From an uncultured Bacteroidales bacterium (lineage in GTDB: Bacteria > Bacteroidota > Bacteroidia > Bacteroidales > UBA932): a stretch of 43,158 bases of DNA. The stretch spans positions 1 to 43,158 of the forward strand of contig UQYV01000028.1 of the NCBI GenBank assembly GCA_900545245.1, given 5' to 3'. This document shows positions 17,370 to 25,942 of the stretch, one piece after another. How positions within the stretch are numbered: the stretch's first letter is position 1; the number at the start of each line of letters is the position of its first letter. Below the pieces are notes generated by a model. That model was given only the letters and a program-made list of their open reading frames with translations, was not told the DNA's origin and did no database searches. The translations under genes and the position numbers were made by a program.

Positions 17370-17398
17370 AAAAAAGGAGGCGATTCATCATCGTCTCC
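17370..17398 (-). terminator. Rho-independent terminator of the tRNA-Pro unit
   Basis: On the minus strand GGAGACGAT and ATCGCCTCC pair around a 5-nt loop (8 of 9 Watson-Crick plus an A-C mismatch) and are followed by six T. It begins 11 nt after the tRNA end, so the tRNA is a single-gene transcript. Confidence 0.8.
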
Positions 17399-17408
17399 TC
17401 TTCCTTTG

Positions 17409-17482
17409 TCGGGGTACTGTGACTCGAACACAGGACCCTCTGGTCCCAAACCAGATGCGCTAGCCAACTGCGCCACACCCCG
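17409..17482 (-). tRNA. tRNA-Pro (anticodon TGG)
   Basis: A 74-nt gene with full cloverleaf. The acceptor stem CGGGGTG pairs with TACCCCG, with one G-T pair. The D arm begins GCGCAG. The anticodon arm TCTGG-TTTGGGA-CCAGA shows anticodon TGG, reading proline CCN codons. The T arm CTGTG-TTCGAGT-CACAG has the TTCGA motif. The discriminator base is A, and the 3' CCA is not encoded. A near-perfect promoter precedes it and a terminator follows it. Confidence 0.95.
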
Positions 17483-17502
17483 AATTCCCTCATTTGGGAC
17501 TG

Positions 17503-17534
17503 CAAAGATAAGCCACTTTTTGAAAATGACCAAA
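17503..17534 (-). promoter_or_regulatory. Consensus promoter of tRNA-Pro
   Basis: On the minus strand TTTG (17531-17534), a 20-nt spacer and TATCTTTG (17503-17510) match the Bacteroidetes primary promoter exactly. Transcription would start near 17496, about 14 nt before the mature tRNA. Confidence 0.8.
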
Positions 17535-17564
17535 AATTTTTGAATTTTTTGATATTTTTCTCGG

Positions 17565-17592
17565 TTTGGACGGACTTTTCTTGCTACCTTTG
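17565..17592 (+). promoter_or_regulatory. Candidate lolD promoter
   Basis: TACCTTTG (17585-17592) fits TAnnTTTG, with TTTG at 17565-17568. The spacer of 16 nt is shorter than usual. It sets the lolD start downstream of about 17600, supporting the ATG at 17641. Confidence 0.45.
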
Positions 17593-17640
17593 AATGGAAA
17601 TGCGCACCTTCTCCGGTCGAAGGGCATAGCTTTTTACAAT

Positions 17641-18300
17641 ATGATTACGGCCAAAGACATAACAAAGAGTTTTGGAGACCTTAGGGTTCTCAAAGGAATA
17701 AGCCTTGAAATCGGGAAAGGGGAAGTTGTCTCCATCGTCGGTGCATCAGGTGCCGGCAAATCCACTCTTCTCCAGATTCTCGGTACGCTTTCGCAGCCCG
17801 ACGGCGGAAGTTTGGCAATTGACGGATACGATGTGCTGTCCATGCGTGGCGACAGGATTTCAGAGTTTCGGAACAGGAAAATCGGGTTCGTCTTTCAGTC
17901 GCACCACCTGCTGCCGGAGTTTACGGCGCTTGAGAATGTCATGATTCCGGAATTTATTGCCGGAAGCGGCCGCAGGACTGCCGAGGCGCGGGCCCGGGAA
18001 CTGCTGTCGGAAGTGGGACTCGAAGACAGGATCGGCCACAAGCCGTCGGAACTTTCCGGAGGCGAGGCACAGCGGGTTGCGATTGCCAGGGCTCTGGTCA
18101 ACGGCCCGGCCGTGCTCTTTGCCGACGAGCCTTCAGGAAACCTCGACTCCGTGACCAAGCAGGAAATCCACAGGCTATTTTTCGAAATGAGGGAGCGTCA
18201 CGGGCAGACCATTGTCATAGTCACCCACGACAACGCTCTCGCGGACGAATGCGACAGGAAATTCACCATGCAGGACGGTATGATTCTCAAAGTTGAGTAG
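17641..18300 (+). CDS. lolD: Lipoprotein-releasing ABC transporter ATPase LolD
   Basis: A 219-residue cytoplasmic ABC ATPase of the LolCDE/MacB type that extracts lipoproteins from the inner membrane. Motifs in order: Walker A VGASGAGKSTLLQ, Q-loop FVFQSHHLLPEFTALENV (the LLPEFTALENV wording is typical of LolD), signature ELSGGEAQRVAIARAL, Walker B AVLFADEPSGNLD and switch VTHD. The ATG at 17641 is used because upstream frame extension crosses the -7 box. No LolC/E permease gene is adjacent, as is common in Bacteroidetes. It overlaps nothing and lies 71 nt before the methyltransferase gene, so the two may be cotranscribed. Confidence 0.9.
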   Translation: MITAKDITKSFGDLRVLKGISLEIGKGEVVSIVGASGAGKSTLLQILGTLSQPDGGSLAIDGYDVLSMRGDRISEFRNRKIGFVFQSHHLLPEFTALENVMIPEFIAGSGRRTAEARARELLSEVGLEDRIGHKPSELSGGEAQRVAIARALVNGPAVLFADEPSGNLDSVTKQEIHRLFFEMRERHGQTIVIVTHDNALADECDRKFTMQDGMILKVE

Positions 18301-18371
18301 CAAAGTGTTTTCTTCCCGCTCCGCGCCCGGACAAGAGTACTCCATAGGCGTCGGACAAAAACAATGACGGA

Positions 18372-19262
18372 ATGGGAGTTTTCAAGTTCAGAAAGTTTGA
18401 CGTGCGGAACGAGAAGTCCGCGATGAAGGTCAACACGGACGGTGTGCTGCTCGGTGCGCTGATGACCATCACAGGTAACGAACGCCACCTTCTGGACATC
18501 GGCACCGGCACCGGTACTATTGCCCTGATGGCCGCCCAGAGGCTATCTGAGATGCCCCCAAGACCACAGGCACTGTTTGATGAGCAGCAGTCAGAACTAT
18601 CGAAGGCAGAACCACAGCATGAGAGCGAGGGCTTTCTGATAGATGCCATTGACATCGACGAGGCATCTGCCGAGGAGGCAGGTGAGAACTTCCGAGACTC
18701 CCTCTGGGCCAGAAATCTGCATGTGCACCATTGTCCTCTTTCTGAGTTCTCTTCTGAAGCGTCATTCGATCTGATTTTTTCAAATCCTCCGTTCTTTACG
18801 GAAACTCTCCATTCTCCGTCCGAGCGCAAGGCTCTGGCCCGTCATGCAGATGCCCTTCCACTGGAAGAAATAATGGTTTTCGCCGCTCTTAACCTCACGG
18901 ACGGAGGTCGCCTGAGCCTTGTTCTTCCGTCTGACCGCGAAAAGGAAGCCTCGGAGCTCGCGGCACGGCACGGCCTTCGTCTTCTCCGCCTCGTGGATAT
19001 ACACGGCTCGGACCGAAAGCCTGCATATAGGGTTATAATGGAATTCTCCTGCAACGTCGGGCAGAAAACCGCCGCGTCACGGGAGAAAGTTACAATAAAT
19101 ATGAAGGGAAAGTATTCAGAGCAATATTTAAATATCGTTTCTGATTTTCTGCTTATCTCATCCCGCCTCGTGGACCCATCCCGCCTCGTGGACCCATCCC
19201 GCCTCGTGGACTCATCCCGTCAGGAGGAGGCATTCCCGGCCCGCCCCTGCGCTCACCGTTGA
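18372..19262 (+). CDS. TrmN6-like tRNA1(Val) adenine-N6 methyltransferase, 3'-extended
   Basis: A 296-residue SAM-dependent methyltransferase. FKFRKFDVRNEKSAMKVNTDGVLLGA, LLDIGTGTGTIAL (SAM loop) and the catalytic FSNPPFF identify the YfiC/TrmN6 family, which methylates A37 of tRNA-Val. Two features are odd. About 25 polar residues (near 60-87, rich in Gln, Glu and Pro) are inserted between the first helix and the acidic loop DAIDIDEASA. The family end (YLNIVSDFLL) is followed by about 30 residues including three SRLVD(P/S) repeats, which read through the end of the converging Spy-like gene. The extension probably arose by stop-codon loss. Core motifs are intact. Confidence 0.87.
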   Translation: MGVFKFRKFDVRNEKSAMKVNTDGVLLGALMTITGNERHLLDIGTGTGTIALMAAQRLSEMPPRPQALFDEQQSELSKAEPQHESEGFLIDAIDIDEASAEEAGENFRDSLWARNLHVHHCPLSEFSSEASFDLIFSNPPFFTETLHSPSERKALARHADALPLEEIMVFAALNLTDGGRLSLVLPSDREKEASELAARHGLRLLRLVDIHGSDRKPAYRVIMEFSCNVGQKTAASREKVTINMKGKYSEQYLNIVSDFLLISSRLVDPSRLVDPSRLVDSSRQEEAFPARPCAHR

Positions 19263-19701
19263 GCCTGTGAATCTGTTCCCTGCGAAAGTCTTCCTCAGCG
19301 ACAATGAGCCTTGCAATCTGTTCGTCCGTGAGTACTTCGGAAAACTTCTCATAATCAGACATTTCCCAAGCATCCAGATTAGCTCGCGCTTCGAGGTACT
19401 TCTTCAAGAGAGTTTGGACGTTTTTCTTTGACTTGAGTGCCTTTTTTAGTGACCTCAGAGCTTCTTGACGCTCGTGGAAAAGTCTGCCTTTCTGCTCCTC
19501 GTATTCATTATAGGCCTTCAGAAATGCTTCCGACTCGTCCTTTTGCAGGCCCATCCGTTTAGTGATGAACTCGACCTTTTCGGCCTGGACCTTCTTCCAG
19601 AATTCCGGATCCTTCCTTTCGCCTTTTGGCTGGGCTCCCAGGCTGAAAGCCGCCGGGAGCATTGCCAGCACTAACAAACAAACCTTATAAACACTTTTCA
19701 T
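19153..19701 (-). CDS. Spy/CpxP-like periplasmic protein with Gly-Met-Pro-Arg tail
   Basis: A 182-residue exported helical protein. The chosen start MKSVYKVCLLVLAMLPAAF gives a signal peptide cleaved near SLGAQ; ATG 19725 is an alternative. The mature part is strongly helical and charged (FWKKVQAEKVEFITKRMGL, FLKAYNEYEEQKGRLF, LLKKYLEARANLD) and contains LTDEQ, matching the LTXXQ motif of Spy/CpxP-type periplasmic chaperone-like sensors. The tail is PPPDGMSPRGGMGPRGGMGPRGG-like, encoded by 18-bp tandem repeats. It is the third gene after an ECF sigma factor and its anti-sigma candidate, so it may be a periplasmic stress or envelope component of that regulon. Confidence 0.75.
   Translation of the reverse strand: MKSVYKVCLLVLAMLPAAFSLGAQPKGERKDPEFWKKVQAEKVEFITKRMGLQKDESEAFLKAYNEYEEQKGRLFHERQEALRSLKKALKSKKNVQTLLKKYLEARANLDAWEMSDYEKFSEVLTDEQIARLIVAEEDFRREQIHRLNGERRGGPGMPPPDGMSPRGGMGPRGGMGPRGGMR
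19159..19212. repeat. Three 18-bp tandem repeats in overlapping 3' ends
   Basis: The unit CATCCCGCCTCGTGGACC occurs three times, the last with one substitution, and a partial fourth copy follows. It is coding on both strands: Ser-Arg-Leu-Val-Asp-Pro in the methyltransferase and Gly-Gly-Met-(Gly/Ser)-Pro-Arg in the Spy-like protein. Confidence 0.85.
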
Positions 19702-19769
19702 TTTTTTAGTTTCTTTTTGGTCCATATTTATCTTCTCATGTCCAGTACACTCCTTCATTTTGCGCATCT

Positions 19770-20129
19770 TCAGTTGTTGCTGACGATGGAATTGATATCT
19801 TCAACCGAAGCTCCTGTATATATCAGATACTCAATAATTTCATCACTACTGAGGGATGTTGTGGCGTTGTCCGAGTAGAGATAGTGTTCCGATGCCGTCC
19901 GCCTTCCGTCAAAAAGCAACATTCCGAAAAAAACGAGAGCGATGGAAGCCGCCACCGAGAAAACCGGCACCAGAATCCGGCGAATCTTCCTGCTGCGGAT
20001 CTCCTGGATTTCAGGCACGCGCAAGGCCCGCTCCCTCATCGCTTCGAAATATCCATCGGGGACGACGAAAGGATTGCCCTTCAGTTTTGTCTTGTCTTTC
20101 AAGATGTCCATATCACCATTCTGTTTCAT
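19770..20129 (-). CDS. Small membrane protein, candidate anti-sigma factor
   Basis: A 119-residue protein with one transmembrane segment near residues 52-70 (ILVPVFSVAASIALVFFGML). The cytoplasmic part contains GNPFVVPDGYFEAM, a motif seen often in the small proteins that follow ECF sigma genes in Bacteroidetes. The periplasmic tail is short and acidic. An ATG at codon 7 (MDILKDK) could be the true start. It lies 36 nt downstream of the sigma gene and just ahead of the Spy-like gene, on the same strand. Anti-sigma function is inferred from topology and position; no zinc-binding ZAS motif is present. Confidence 0.65.
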   Translation of the reverse strand: MKQNGDMDILKDKTKLKGNPFVVPDGYFEAMRERALRVPEIQEIRSRKIRRILVPVFSVAASIALVFFGMLLFDGRRTASEHYLYSDNATTSLSSDEIIEYLIYTGASVEDINSIVSNN

Positions 20130-20165
20130 AACACGTTTCTTTAGACAATTATCTTCTTCAATAGT

Positions 20166-20732
20166 TTAGCGTTCCTGTTCCATATTCCAGGAGTTGTGCG
20201 TCAGTTCATCACGTATCTTATTGTACGCTATGTGATAAGATGCCTTTAACGCCCCCTCCGACGTCCCGAGAATCCTCGACATTTCCTTGTACTCCACCTC
20301 GTCAAAATACCTCATCTCGAACACGAGCCTCTGTTTGTAAGGAAGTTTTGCAATGGCACGATAGAGCGCGGCCTGTGCTTCGTCGCCATTGAAATATGCG
20401 TCGCCTTCGATATTCCTGACGGCCGAAGATTCAAAGCCGGCGGACGAAAAACGCGAAAGAATATCCCGTTTTCTCAGAAAATTCAGGCTTTCATTTACTG
20501 TTATTCGGTATATCCAAGTATATACTTCCGAATCATAACGAAACTTCGAGAGATTCCTCCAAATCTTAATATAGCAGTTCTGGAGCACATCATCCGCATC
20601 GTCATGTGAAAACACGATCCGCCGTATCTGCCAATACATCCGCTCACCGTAAAGCGCGACGATGCCGTCAAACGCCCCACGATAATCCTTCGCCCCGAGC
20701 CTTTCGGATATATGTTTTTTAGTAACGTTCAT
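20166..20732 (-). CDS. ECF-type RNA polymerase sigma factor
   Basis: A 188-residue sigma-70 family factor of the extracytoplasmic function type. Region 2 is seen in MYWQIRRIVFSHDDADDVLQNCYIKIWRNL and YDSEVYTWIYRITVNESLNFLRKR, and region 4 in IAKLPYKQRLVFEMRYFDEVEYKEMSRILGTSEGALKASYHIAYNKI. The start MNVTKKHISERLGAKDYRGAF is chosen because it gives the normal ECF length; upstream codons in the same frame do not resemble protein. It heads an operon with an anti-sigma candidate and a Spy/CpxP-like protein, a layout that suggests an envelope-stress response. It is divergent from lepA. Confidence 0.92.
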   Translation of the reverse strand: MNVTKKHISERLGAKDYRGAFDGIVALYGERMYWQIRRIVFSHDDADDVLQNCYIKIWRNLSKFRYDSEVYTWIYRITVNESLNFLRKRDILSRFSSAGFESSAVRNIEGDAYFNGDEAQAALYRAIAKLPYKQRLVFEMRYFDEVEYKEMSRILGTSEGALKASYHIAYNKIRDELTHNSWNMEQER

Positions 20733-20831
20733 ATTCTTAAGCAAACATTCTTTAGACACGGATATATGCCTGAGGTTTAGAATTGACGCTCCAAACATCG
20801 ACGACGGATCAAAAATACGGAATTTTGTGAT

Positions 20832-20839
20832 TATCTTTG
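20832..20839 (+). promoter_or_regulatory. -7 box for lepA
   Basis: TATCTTTG fits TAnnTTTG, 29 nt before the lepA start. I see no TTTG at the expected upstream distance. Confidence 0.4.
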
Positions 20840-20867
20840 CAGATTGTACGTCACGAAATAAGGAAAT

Positions 20868-22655
20868 ATGGAATATATACGTAACTTCTGCATAATCGCA
20901 CACATCGACCACGGAAAGAGCACGCTCGCCGACAGGATGCTTGAAATCACGGATACTCTGAACGCGAGGGAAATGGAGAATCAGGTGCTCGACTCGATGG
21001 ATCTCGAACGGGAAAAAGGCATCACGATCAAGAGCCACCCGATTCAGATGCAATACAAGTACAAGGGCGATACCTACACCCTCAACCTTATCGACACTCC
21101 GGGCCATGTGGACTTTTCTTACGAGGTGTCACGGGCAATCGCTTCTTGTGAGGGAGCGCTGCTTGTCGTCGATGCAACGCAGGGTATTCAGGCGCAGACG
21201 ATTTCAAATCTCTATCTTGCTGTGGAACACGGGCTTGAGATTATTCCCGTGCTGAACAAGATTGATATGGACTCGGCTATGATTGATGTCGTGTCTGACC
21301 AGATTGTCGATATGATAGGCTGCTCCCATGATGAAATTCTGCTGGCTTCCGGGAAGACTGGCCAGGGAGTAAAAGAGGTTTTGGACGCGATTGTGGAGAG
21401 GGTTCCTGCTCCGAAGGGCGATCCTAATGCACCGCTTCAGGCTCTGATTTTCGACTCCGTATTCAACTCGTTCAGGGGCATCATCGCCTATTTCAAGGTC
21501 GTGAACGGAACCATCCGCACAGGTGACAGAGTCAAGTTCTTCAACACAGGCAAGGAATATGTCGCCGACGAGGTGGGAGCTCTGAAAATGAAACTCTGTG
21601 CCCGTAACGAAATTGCCTGTGGCAGTGTCGGGTACATCATCTCCGGAATAAAGACGGCCAGCGAGGTGAAGGTGGGAGATACCATAACGACCGTTGCGAA
21701 TCCGTGCCATGAGGCGATTGCCGGATTTGAGGAGGTGAAGCCGATGCTCTTTGCGGGAATGTATCCTGTTGAAACAGACCAATATGAGGAACTTCGTGCC
21801 GACCTTGAAAAATTCCAGCTCAACGACGCTTCCTTCGTTTTCGAACCGGAGTCTTCGCTCGCGCTCGGTTTCGGTTTCCGCTGCGGATTTCTCGGACTTC
21901 TCCATTTGGAAATCGTACAGGAGAGGCTCTTCAGAGAGTTCGGTATGGATGTCATCACGACTGTGCCGAACGTCTCCTACAAAGTCTACACGACCCAAGG
22001 CGAGTGCATCGATGTCCACAACCCTTCCGGTCTTCCGCCGACAACACTGATTGACCACATTGAGGAGCCATACATCCGCGCCCAAGTCATCTCCAAGGCC
22101 GATTTCTATGGTCCGATTATGAAACTCTGTCTCGACAAACGTGGAACTCTCATCGGTCAGCACTACATCACGTCCGACCGTCTCGAACTCACCTACGAGA
22201 TGCCGCTTTCAGAAATCGTTTTCGACTTCTACGACAAACTAAAGTCAATATCAAAGGGTTACGCCTCTTTCGACTATCACATAGTGGGCTTTAAGGACGC
22301 CAAACTCGTCAAACTCGACATTCTCCTCAACGGCGAGCCTGCCGATGCCCTTTCGTCCCTTATTCACGTCGATCACGCCTACGATTTCGGACGCAAAATC
22401 TGCGAAAAACTCAAGGAACTCATCCCGCGCCAGCAGTTCGACATCGCCATCCAGGCCGCTATAGGTGCCAAGATCATCGCCCGCGAGACCGTCAAGGCCG
22501 TCCGCAAGGATGTGACAGCCAAGTGTTACGGCGGTGACATCACCCGAAAGAGAAAGCTGCTCGAAAAGCAGAAGCAGGGCAAGAAGCGCATGAGGCAGAT
22601 TGGAACGGTGGAAGTGCCGCAGTCAGCTTTCATGGCCGTGCTGAAGCTGGATTAG
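20868..22655 (+). CDS. lepA: Elongation factor 4 (LepA)
   Basis: A 595-residue ribosome-associated GTPase that acts on stalled or mis-translocated ribosomes and in initiation. G1 is AHIDHGKSTLADRML, G2 EREKGITIKSHPIQM, G3 DTPGHVDFSYEV and G4 NKIDM. The LepA-specific text GFRCGFLGLLHLEIVQERLFREFG and the C-terminal domain ending with KAVRKDVTAKCYGGDITRKRKLLEKQKQGKKRM are intact. Length is that of the family. It is monocistronic: divergent from the sigma operon and convergent with the large sensor-like gene, whose stop lies ten nucleotides away. Nothing unusual was seen. Confidence 0.97.
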   Translation: MEYIRNFCIIAHIDHGKSTLADRMLEITDTLNAREMENQVLDSMDLEREKGITIKSHPIQMQYKYKGDTYTLNLIDTPGHVDFSYEVSRAIASCEGALLVVDATQGIQAQTISNLYLAVEHGLEIIPVLNKIDMDSAMIDVVSDQIVDMIGCSHDEILLASGKTGQGVKEVLDAIVERVPAPKGDPNAPLQALIFDSVFNSFRGIIAYFKVVNGTIRTGDRVKFFNTGKEYVADEVGALKMKLCARNEIACGSVGYIISGIKTASEVKVGDTITTVANPCHEAIAGFEEVKPMLFAGMYPVETDQYEELRADLEKFQLNDASFVFEPESSLALGFGFRCGFLGLLHLEIVQERLFREFGMDVITTVPNVSYKVYTTQGECIDVHNPSGLPPTTLIDHIEEPYIRAQVISKADFYGPIMKLCLDKRGTLIGQHYITSDRLELTYEMPLSEIVFDFYDKLKSISKGYASFDYHIVGFKDAKLVKLDILLNGEPADALSSLIHVDHAYDFGRKICEKLKELIPRQQFDIAIQAAIGAKIIARETVKAVRKDVTAKCYGGDITRKRKLLEKQKQGKKRMRQIGTVEVPQSAFMAVLKLD

Positions 22656-22664
22656 GTGGCAGGA

Positions 22665-25600
22665 TTATTTTTCTCCCTCAAGAGTTTTAAGGCCGGCTCT
22701 GCATATTAATACAACCAGACTGTACTCCGACTCCTTCCCGAAGGTGTGCAGTCTGTGGTATACCGTTCCTCCATTATTGTTTGTTGTTGTCTTATTCTTC
22801 CACTCGGATCTTCTTATCTGAAAAGTCGTATCCATATTCAATAGCCATCTGCCGGTTTTCGTGTCTTCGCTCAATGGGAAAAATAGGAAACTGCGTCTGT
22901 AATATGATGGCTCTTTTTCTTCCGGGTCCATCTTTTCCCCTTCCCAATCTTTGAATATCTTTCCAAATCTTTCCGACTCCTTTTCCAAATAAGAGGAGTC
23001 TTCGCCGGAGAATCTGTCGCTCTTATACTCCCTGAAAAAATCATTCACCAATCCATTATAACGTCTTATGGCTTCGTTCCTTCCATACTCAGCATCCAAG
23101 ACATTCTTGGCGTTTTCAATGGCGGCAAACTTCTCCTTTTCGGCGTTCCTTCGTTTCTCTTCGCTCCATAGTTCAGTTTGCGCCCGTGTCATAAAAATCT
23201 CTTCTATTTGCTCCCGCTGCTGTAAAAACGAAGTTTCAATTATTTGGGCCTTTGCCCTTGCTTCAACGATTTCCTGACCGATTTTTGCAAGGATTTTCAG
23301 TTTTTCGCCTTCCTTTCCAAACTTTGCTATGTTTTCTTCAAGCTTATCCAATCCCGGAGAAATCTCAACCAATTCCTTTATTAAATTGGCGATATAACCA
23401 CTTTCGTCATTGACACTCTTGATGAGTCCGTCGATTTGTTCCTGATAGACTTTTTTTGTAGCCTCATTTCTACATTCTACAATCTTTTCTATTATTGTGT
23501 CGAGCCTGATATTCAGTTCGGGAAGATGAAATTTTTCTTTAATTTCATCTGCTTTTCGGAGCGCAAGATTACAAGATGCGACCGTGTCGCGGGGAAATCC
23601 CTCCAATTTATCCAATGAGCGGGATATATCTTCTGTCATTTTCTTTGTCCGCCAATGGCTTATCCATTGTTCATACTTTATATACGAAACCGCAATCAGA
23701 GATAGAATCAACAGCAATGCTGCGAAAAGAATCACACGTCCGTACCAATAAGTAGCGGCATCAAGCCGGCGGAAACTGTAAAATGACGGTTTGTGAACTG
23801 CAATATGGGAGTCTCCGGTTGTAAGCCCATTGGAACCGCAGAAGATAGGAGTGCCTATATCCTCAAGACAAACTGCGTCAGACAACAGACAGGATGCCCA
23901 AATCGCCCCGGACTGCTCCCACTTACCATCACCGGATTCTATGAATTCGTATGCTCCGAAATCATATCCGTCACTAAACATATAGACCCTATCCTCTGCA
24001 ATTGGGAGAATTCGATTAAACTGCCTGTCATTACCTCCAAACTCCGACAGTTCCCACTCTACACAATCAGCGTGGTCTCCTGTGAAAACAAATCGGTGCA
24101 AGGACCCATCTGTCAGCACAAACGCTGTGGAATCCACAGAGCTGATGTCCAGAACTTTATGTGGCGGCAATGTGTCAATCAGACAAACGTATTCGGTTTC
24201 GCATTTATGCGTATCAACGAAATATACTCCATTATGAAGCGTGCCTATCACAAGTTTTCCGTCAACAAAGCATAATTTGTTCGGATAATAATCACTGATT
24301 CCTTCTCTCAGATGAAGTTCTCCGATTTTTGGAATGTAATCTTTAATGGGCACATAGGGGCATAAACTGTCGGAATAGTCATACACTCGTACCATATCTT
24401 CCTTTCCTTGATACAGCGACTTTCCAACAAACAGATTGCAGGTAATTTTGCCGTTTTGACTATTGACCGGACCACGGACAACGCGCCGTTTCCCGACCAG
24501 ACTGTATATCGTTCCTCCGGAATTGACAAATACCGTGTCACCGCAGGAGCCTGACAAGGATATTGCCTCACCCTTCATTACTGTCCGTATATATTCCGCT
24601 TTCCCAAACCTGGCTGAACCATTTGAAATCCCGAGTGGTATGGAATAGAGGTCATTGTTAGCAGATAACGCATAGATGCCGTTTCTGTCGTTGAGACAAA
24701 TGGAAATGATTTCCTCTGAACAGAAATATGGCGCAAGAGGAATCCGGTACAGTTGGTTTCCGCCCGGCGCAACATATAAAAATGAATCCTTGACGAGACA
24801 GAGTGCGCGGCACGATTTGTTTCTCGGACGGGAAAGATGTCTTTCCGGAAGTTCTATAGTCGCAACTATCCGTCCCAAACTGTCCGCACACTCTACTGTC
24901 CTCTCGGAAATGGCGTATATATATCCGTCTTTCCCGATAAAACTCTTCGGCTCTCTATTGAACGAGGCATTGTAGGGTTTGGCTTCATCAGATCCATCCT
25001 CAATTGCTTTTATCTGCTGCCCGGAAAGTTGGAGACCTGCTTTTATGGAAGTGGTCGCCTCGTCTGTTATCTTGCGCAAGTCCATTTTCGCGACAGACCA
25101 TTCGTAGACTCCATCGTCTCCTCCAAAAATCAGTTTATTGTTTCCACTGCGAACCACGCTATAAAAGCGCCTTGGTTTGGCATCGCTTAATGAGTCCAGC
25201 GGAATCCCGCAATCATCCGATTTGTGAGCGTTCCATCTGTAGATACCGTTAGATGTCGCTCCGTATATCGTATTGCCATCTTCGCTCAGAAGAATCTCAT
25301 AGGGACTGTATTCTGTCCCTTTTGTCGGAATTTTAAAACTCTCCGACACATTGTTCTTCAGATTGACTTTTCTGATGCCTCCATCTTGAATCGTGAAATA
25401 TAGGAAACCATTTCTGATAGTCATATCGTAGACAGTTCCACCGCCATCACGCAACAAAGGTTTCGAATTGATTCTTTTTGTATCAAAAAAAGTGATTGTG
25501 CCGTCATCGGTTGCAACTAATATTGAATCGCCGGGAATATCCTTTATTGCGGTAATCTGATGACGGAAAGGAAAACTGCTACCGTGTATATCTTCCAGAG

Positions 25601-25679
25601 AAAAGGTATTATCCCCACACGAGGTAAGGACTGAAAGTATCGAAAGTCCAAGCACAATTGTGATTTCGGGAAACTTCAT
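22665..25679 (-). CDS. One-pass protein: beta-propeller-like outer domain, TM helix, coiled coil, unknown C-terminus
   Basis: A 1004-residue protein not assignable to a known family. It starts with a lipoprotein-like signal (LTSC, Cys21). Residues 40-630 show repeated beta blocks of the type DSILVATDDGTITFFDT, GFLYFTIQDGGIRKVNL and KLVIGTLHNGVYFVDT, like the sensor propellers of Bacteroides hybrid regulators, but no Y_Y_Y domain is evident. A single transmembrane helix lies at about 648-668 with a basic segment behind it, so the rest is probably cytoplasmic. Residues 675-880 are helical and coiled-coil-like. The final 120 residues (RWLLNMDTTFQIRR, YSLVVLICRAGLKTL) show no histidine kinase, HTH or GGDEF motif that I can see. 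A TATTTTTG box lies at 25711-25718. Confidence 0.75.
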   Translation of the reverse strand: MKFPEITIVLGLSILSVLTSCGDNTFSLEDIHGSSFPFRHQITAIKDIPGDSILVATDDGTITFFDTKRINSKPLLRDGGGTVYDMTIRNGFLYFTIQDGGIRKVNLKNNVSESFKIPTKGTEYSPYEILLSEDGNTIYGATSNGIYRWNAHKSDDCGIPLDSLSDAKPRRFYSVVRSGNNKLIFGGDDGVYEWSVAKMDLRKITDEATTSIKAGLQLSGQQIKAIEDGSDEAKPYNASFNREPKSFIGKDGYIYAISERTVECADSLGRIVATIELPERHLSRPRNKSCRALCLVKDSFLYVAPGGNQLYRIPLAPYFCSEEIISICLNDRNGIYALSANNDLYSIPLGISNGSARFGKAEYIRTVMKGEAISLSGSCGDTVFVNSGGTIYSLVGKRRVVRGPVNSQNGKITCNLFVGKSLYQGKEDMVRVYDYSDSLCPYVPIKDYIPKIGELHLREGISDYYPNKLCFVDGKLVIGTLHNGVYFVDTHKCETEYVCLIDTLPPHKVLDISSVDSTAFVLTDGSLHRFVFTGDHADCVEWELSEFGGNDRQFNRILPIAEDRVYMFSDGYDFGAYEFIESGDGKWEQSGAIWASCLLSDAVCLEDIGTPIFCGSNGLTTGDSHIAVHKPSFYSFRRLDAATYWYGRVILFAALLLILSLIAVSYIKYEQWISHWRTKKMTEDISRSLDKLEGFPRDTVASCNLALRKADEIKEKFHLPELNIRLDTIIEKIVECRNEATKKVYQEQIDGLIKSVNDESGYIANLIKELVEISPGLDKLEENIAKFGKEGEKLKILAKIGQEIVEARAKAQIIETSFLQQREQIEEIFMTRAQTELWSEEKRRNAEKEKFAAIENAKNVLDAEYGRNEAIRRYNGLVNDFFREYKSDRFSGEDSSYLEKESERFGKIFKDWEGEKMDPEEKEPSYYRRSFLFFPLSEDTKTGRWLLNMDTTFQIRRSEWKNKTTTNNNGGTVYHRLHTFGKESEYSLVVLICRAGLKTLEGEK

Positions 25680-25836
25680 ACGGCAATAGTTTTATGTTTT
25701 TATGTTTTTACAAAAATAGCAAATATTCTTAAGATACATTCTGCTGAATTGTGTGCTTTTTCGCAACCGGTAACTCAAGTAAATCTTACATATTTCAAAG
25801 TAAAATTTACATATAGCATTGATTGTTAAATGGTTA

Positions 25837-25867
25837 TTGTGTTTTTCGATTTTATGTTCCACCTTTG
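25837..25867 (+). promoter_or_regulatory. Candidate promoter of the acid phosphatase gene
   Basis: TTG (25837-25839), a 20-nt spacer and CACCTTTG (25860-25867, one mismatch to TAnnTTTG). It lies 76 nt before the start codon. The surrounding 25680-25942 is AT-rich and otherwise empty. Confidence 0.35.
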
Positions 25868-25942
25868 CTTCCGAAAACAATGCCGCCACTTCAACTGATA
25901 GTCCGGCACCGAATCAATAATAATCAATAAAAACAAACAGCT

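Noticed and set aside
17249..17533. N-terminal extension of TsaE
   Set aside because: This part of the frame passes through the tRNA-Pro gene and its terminator.
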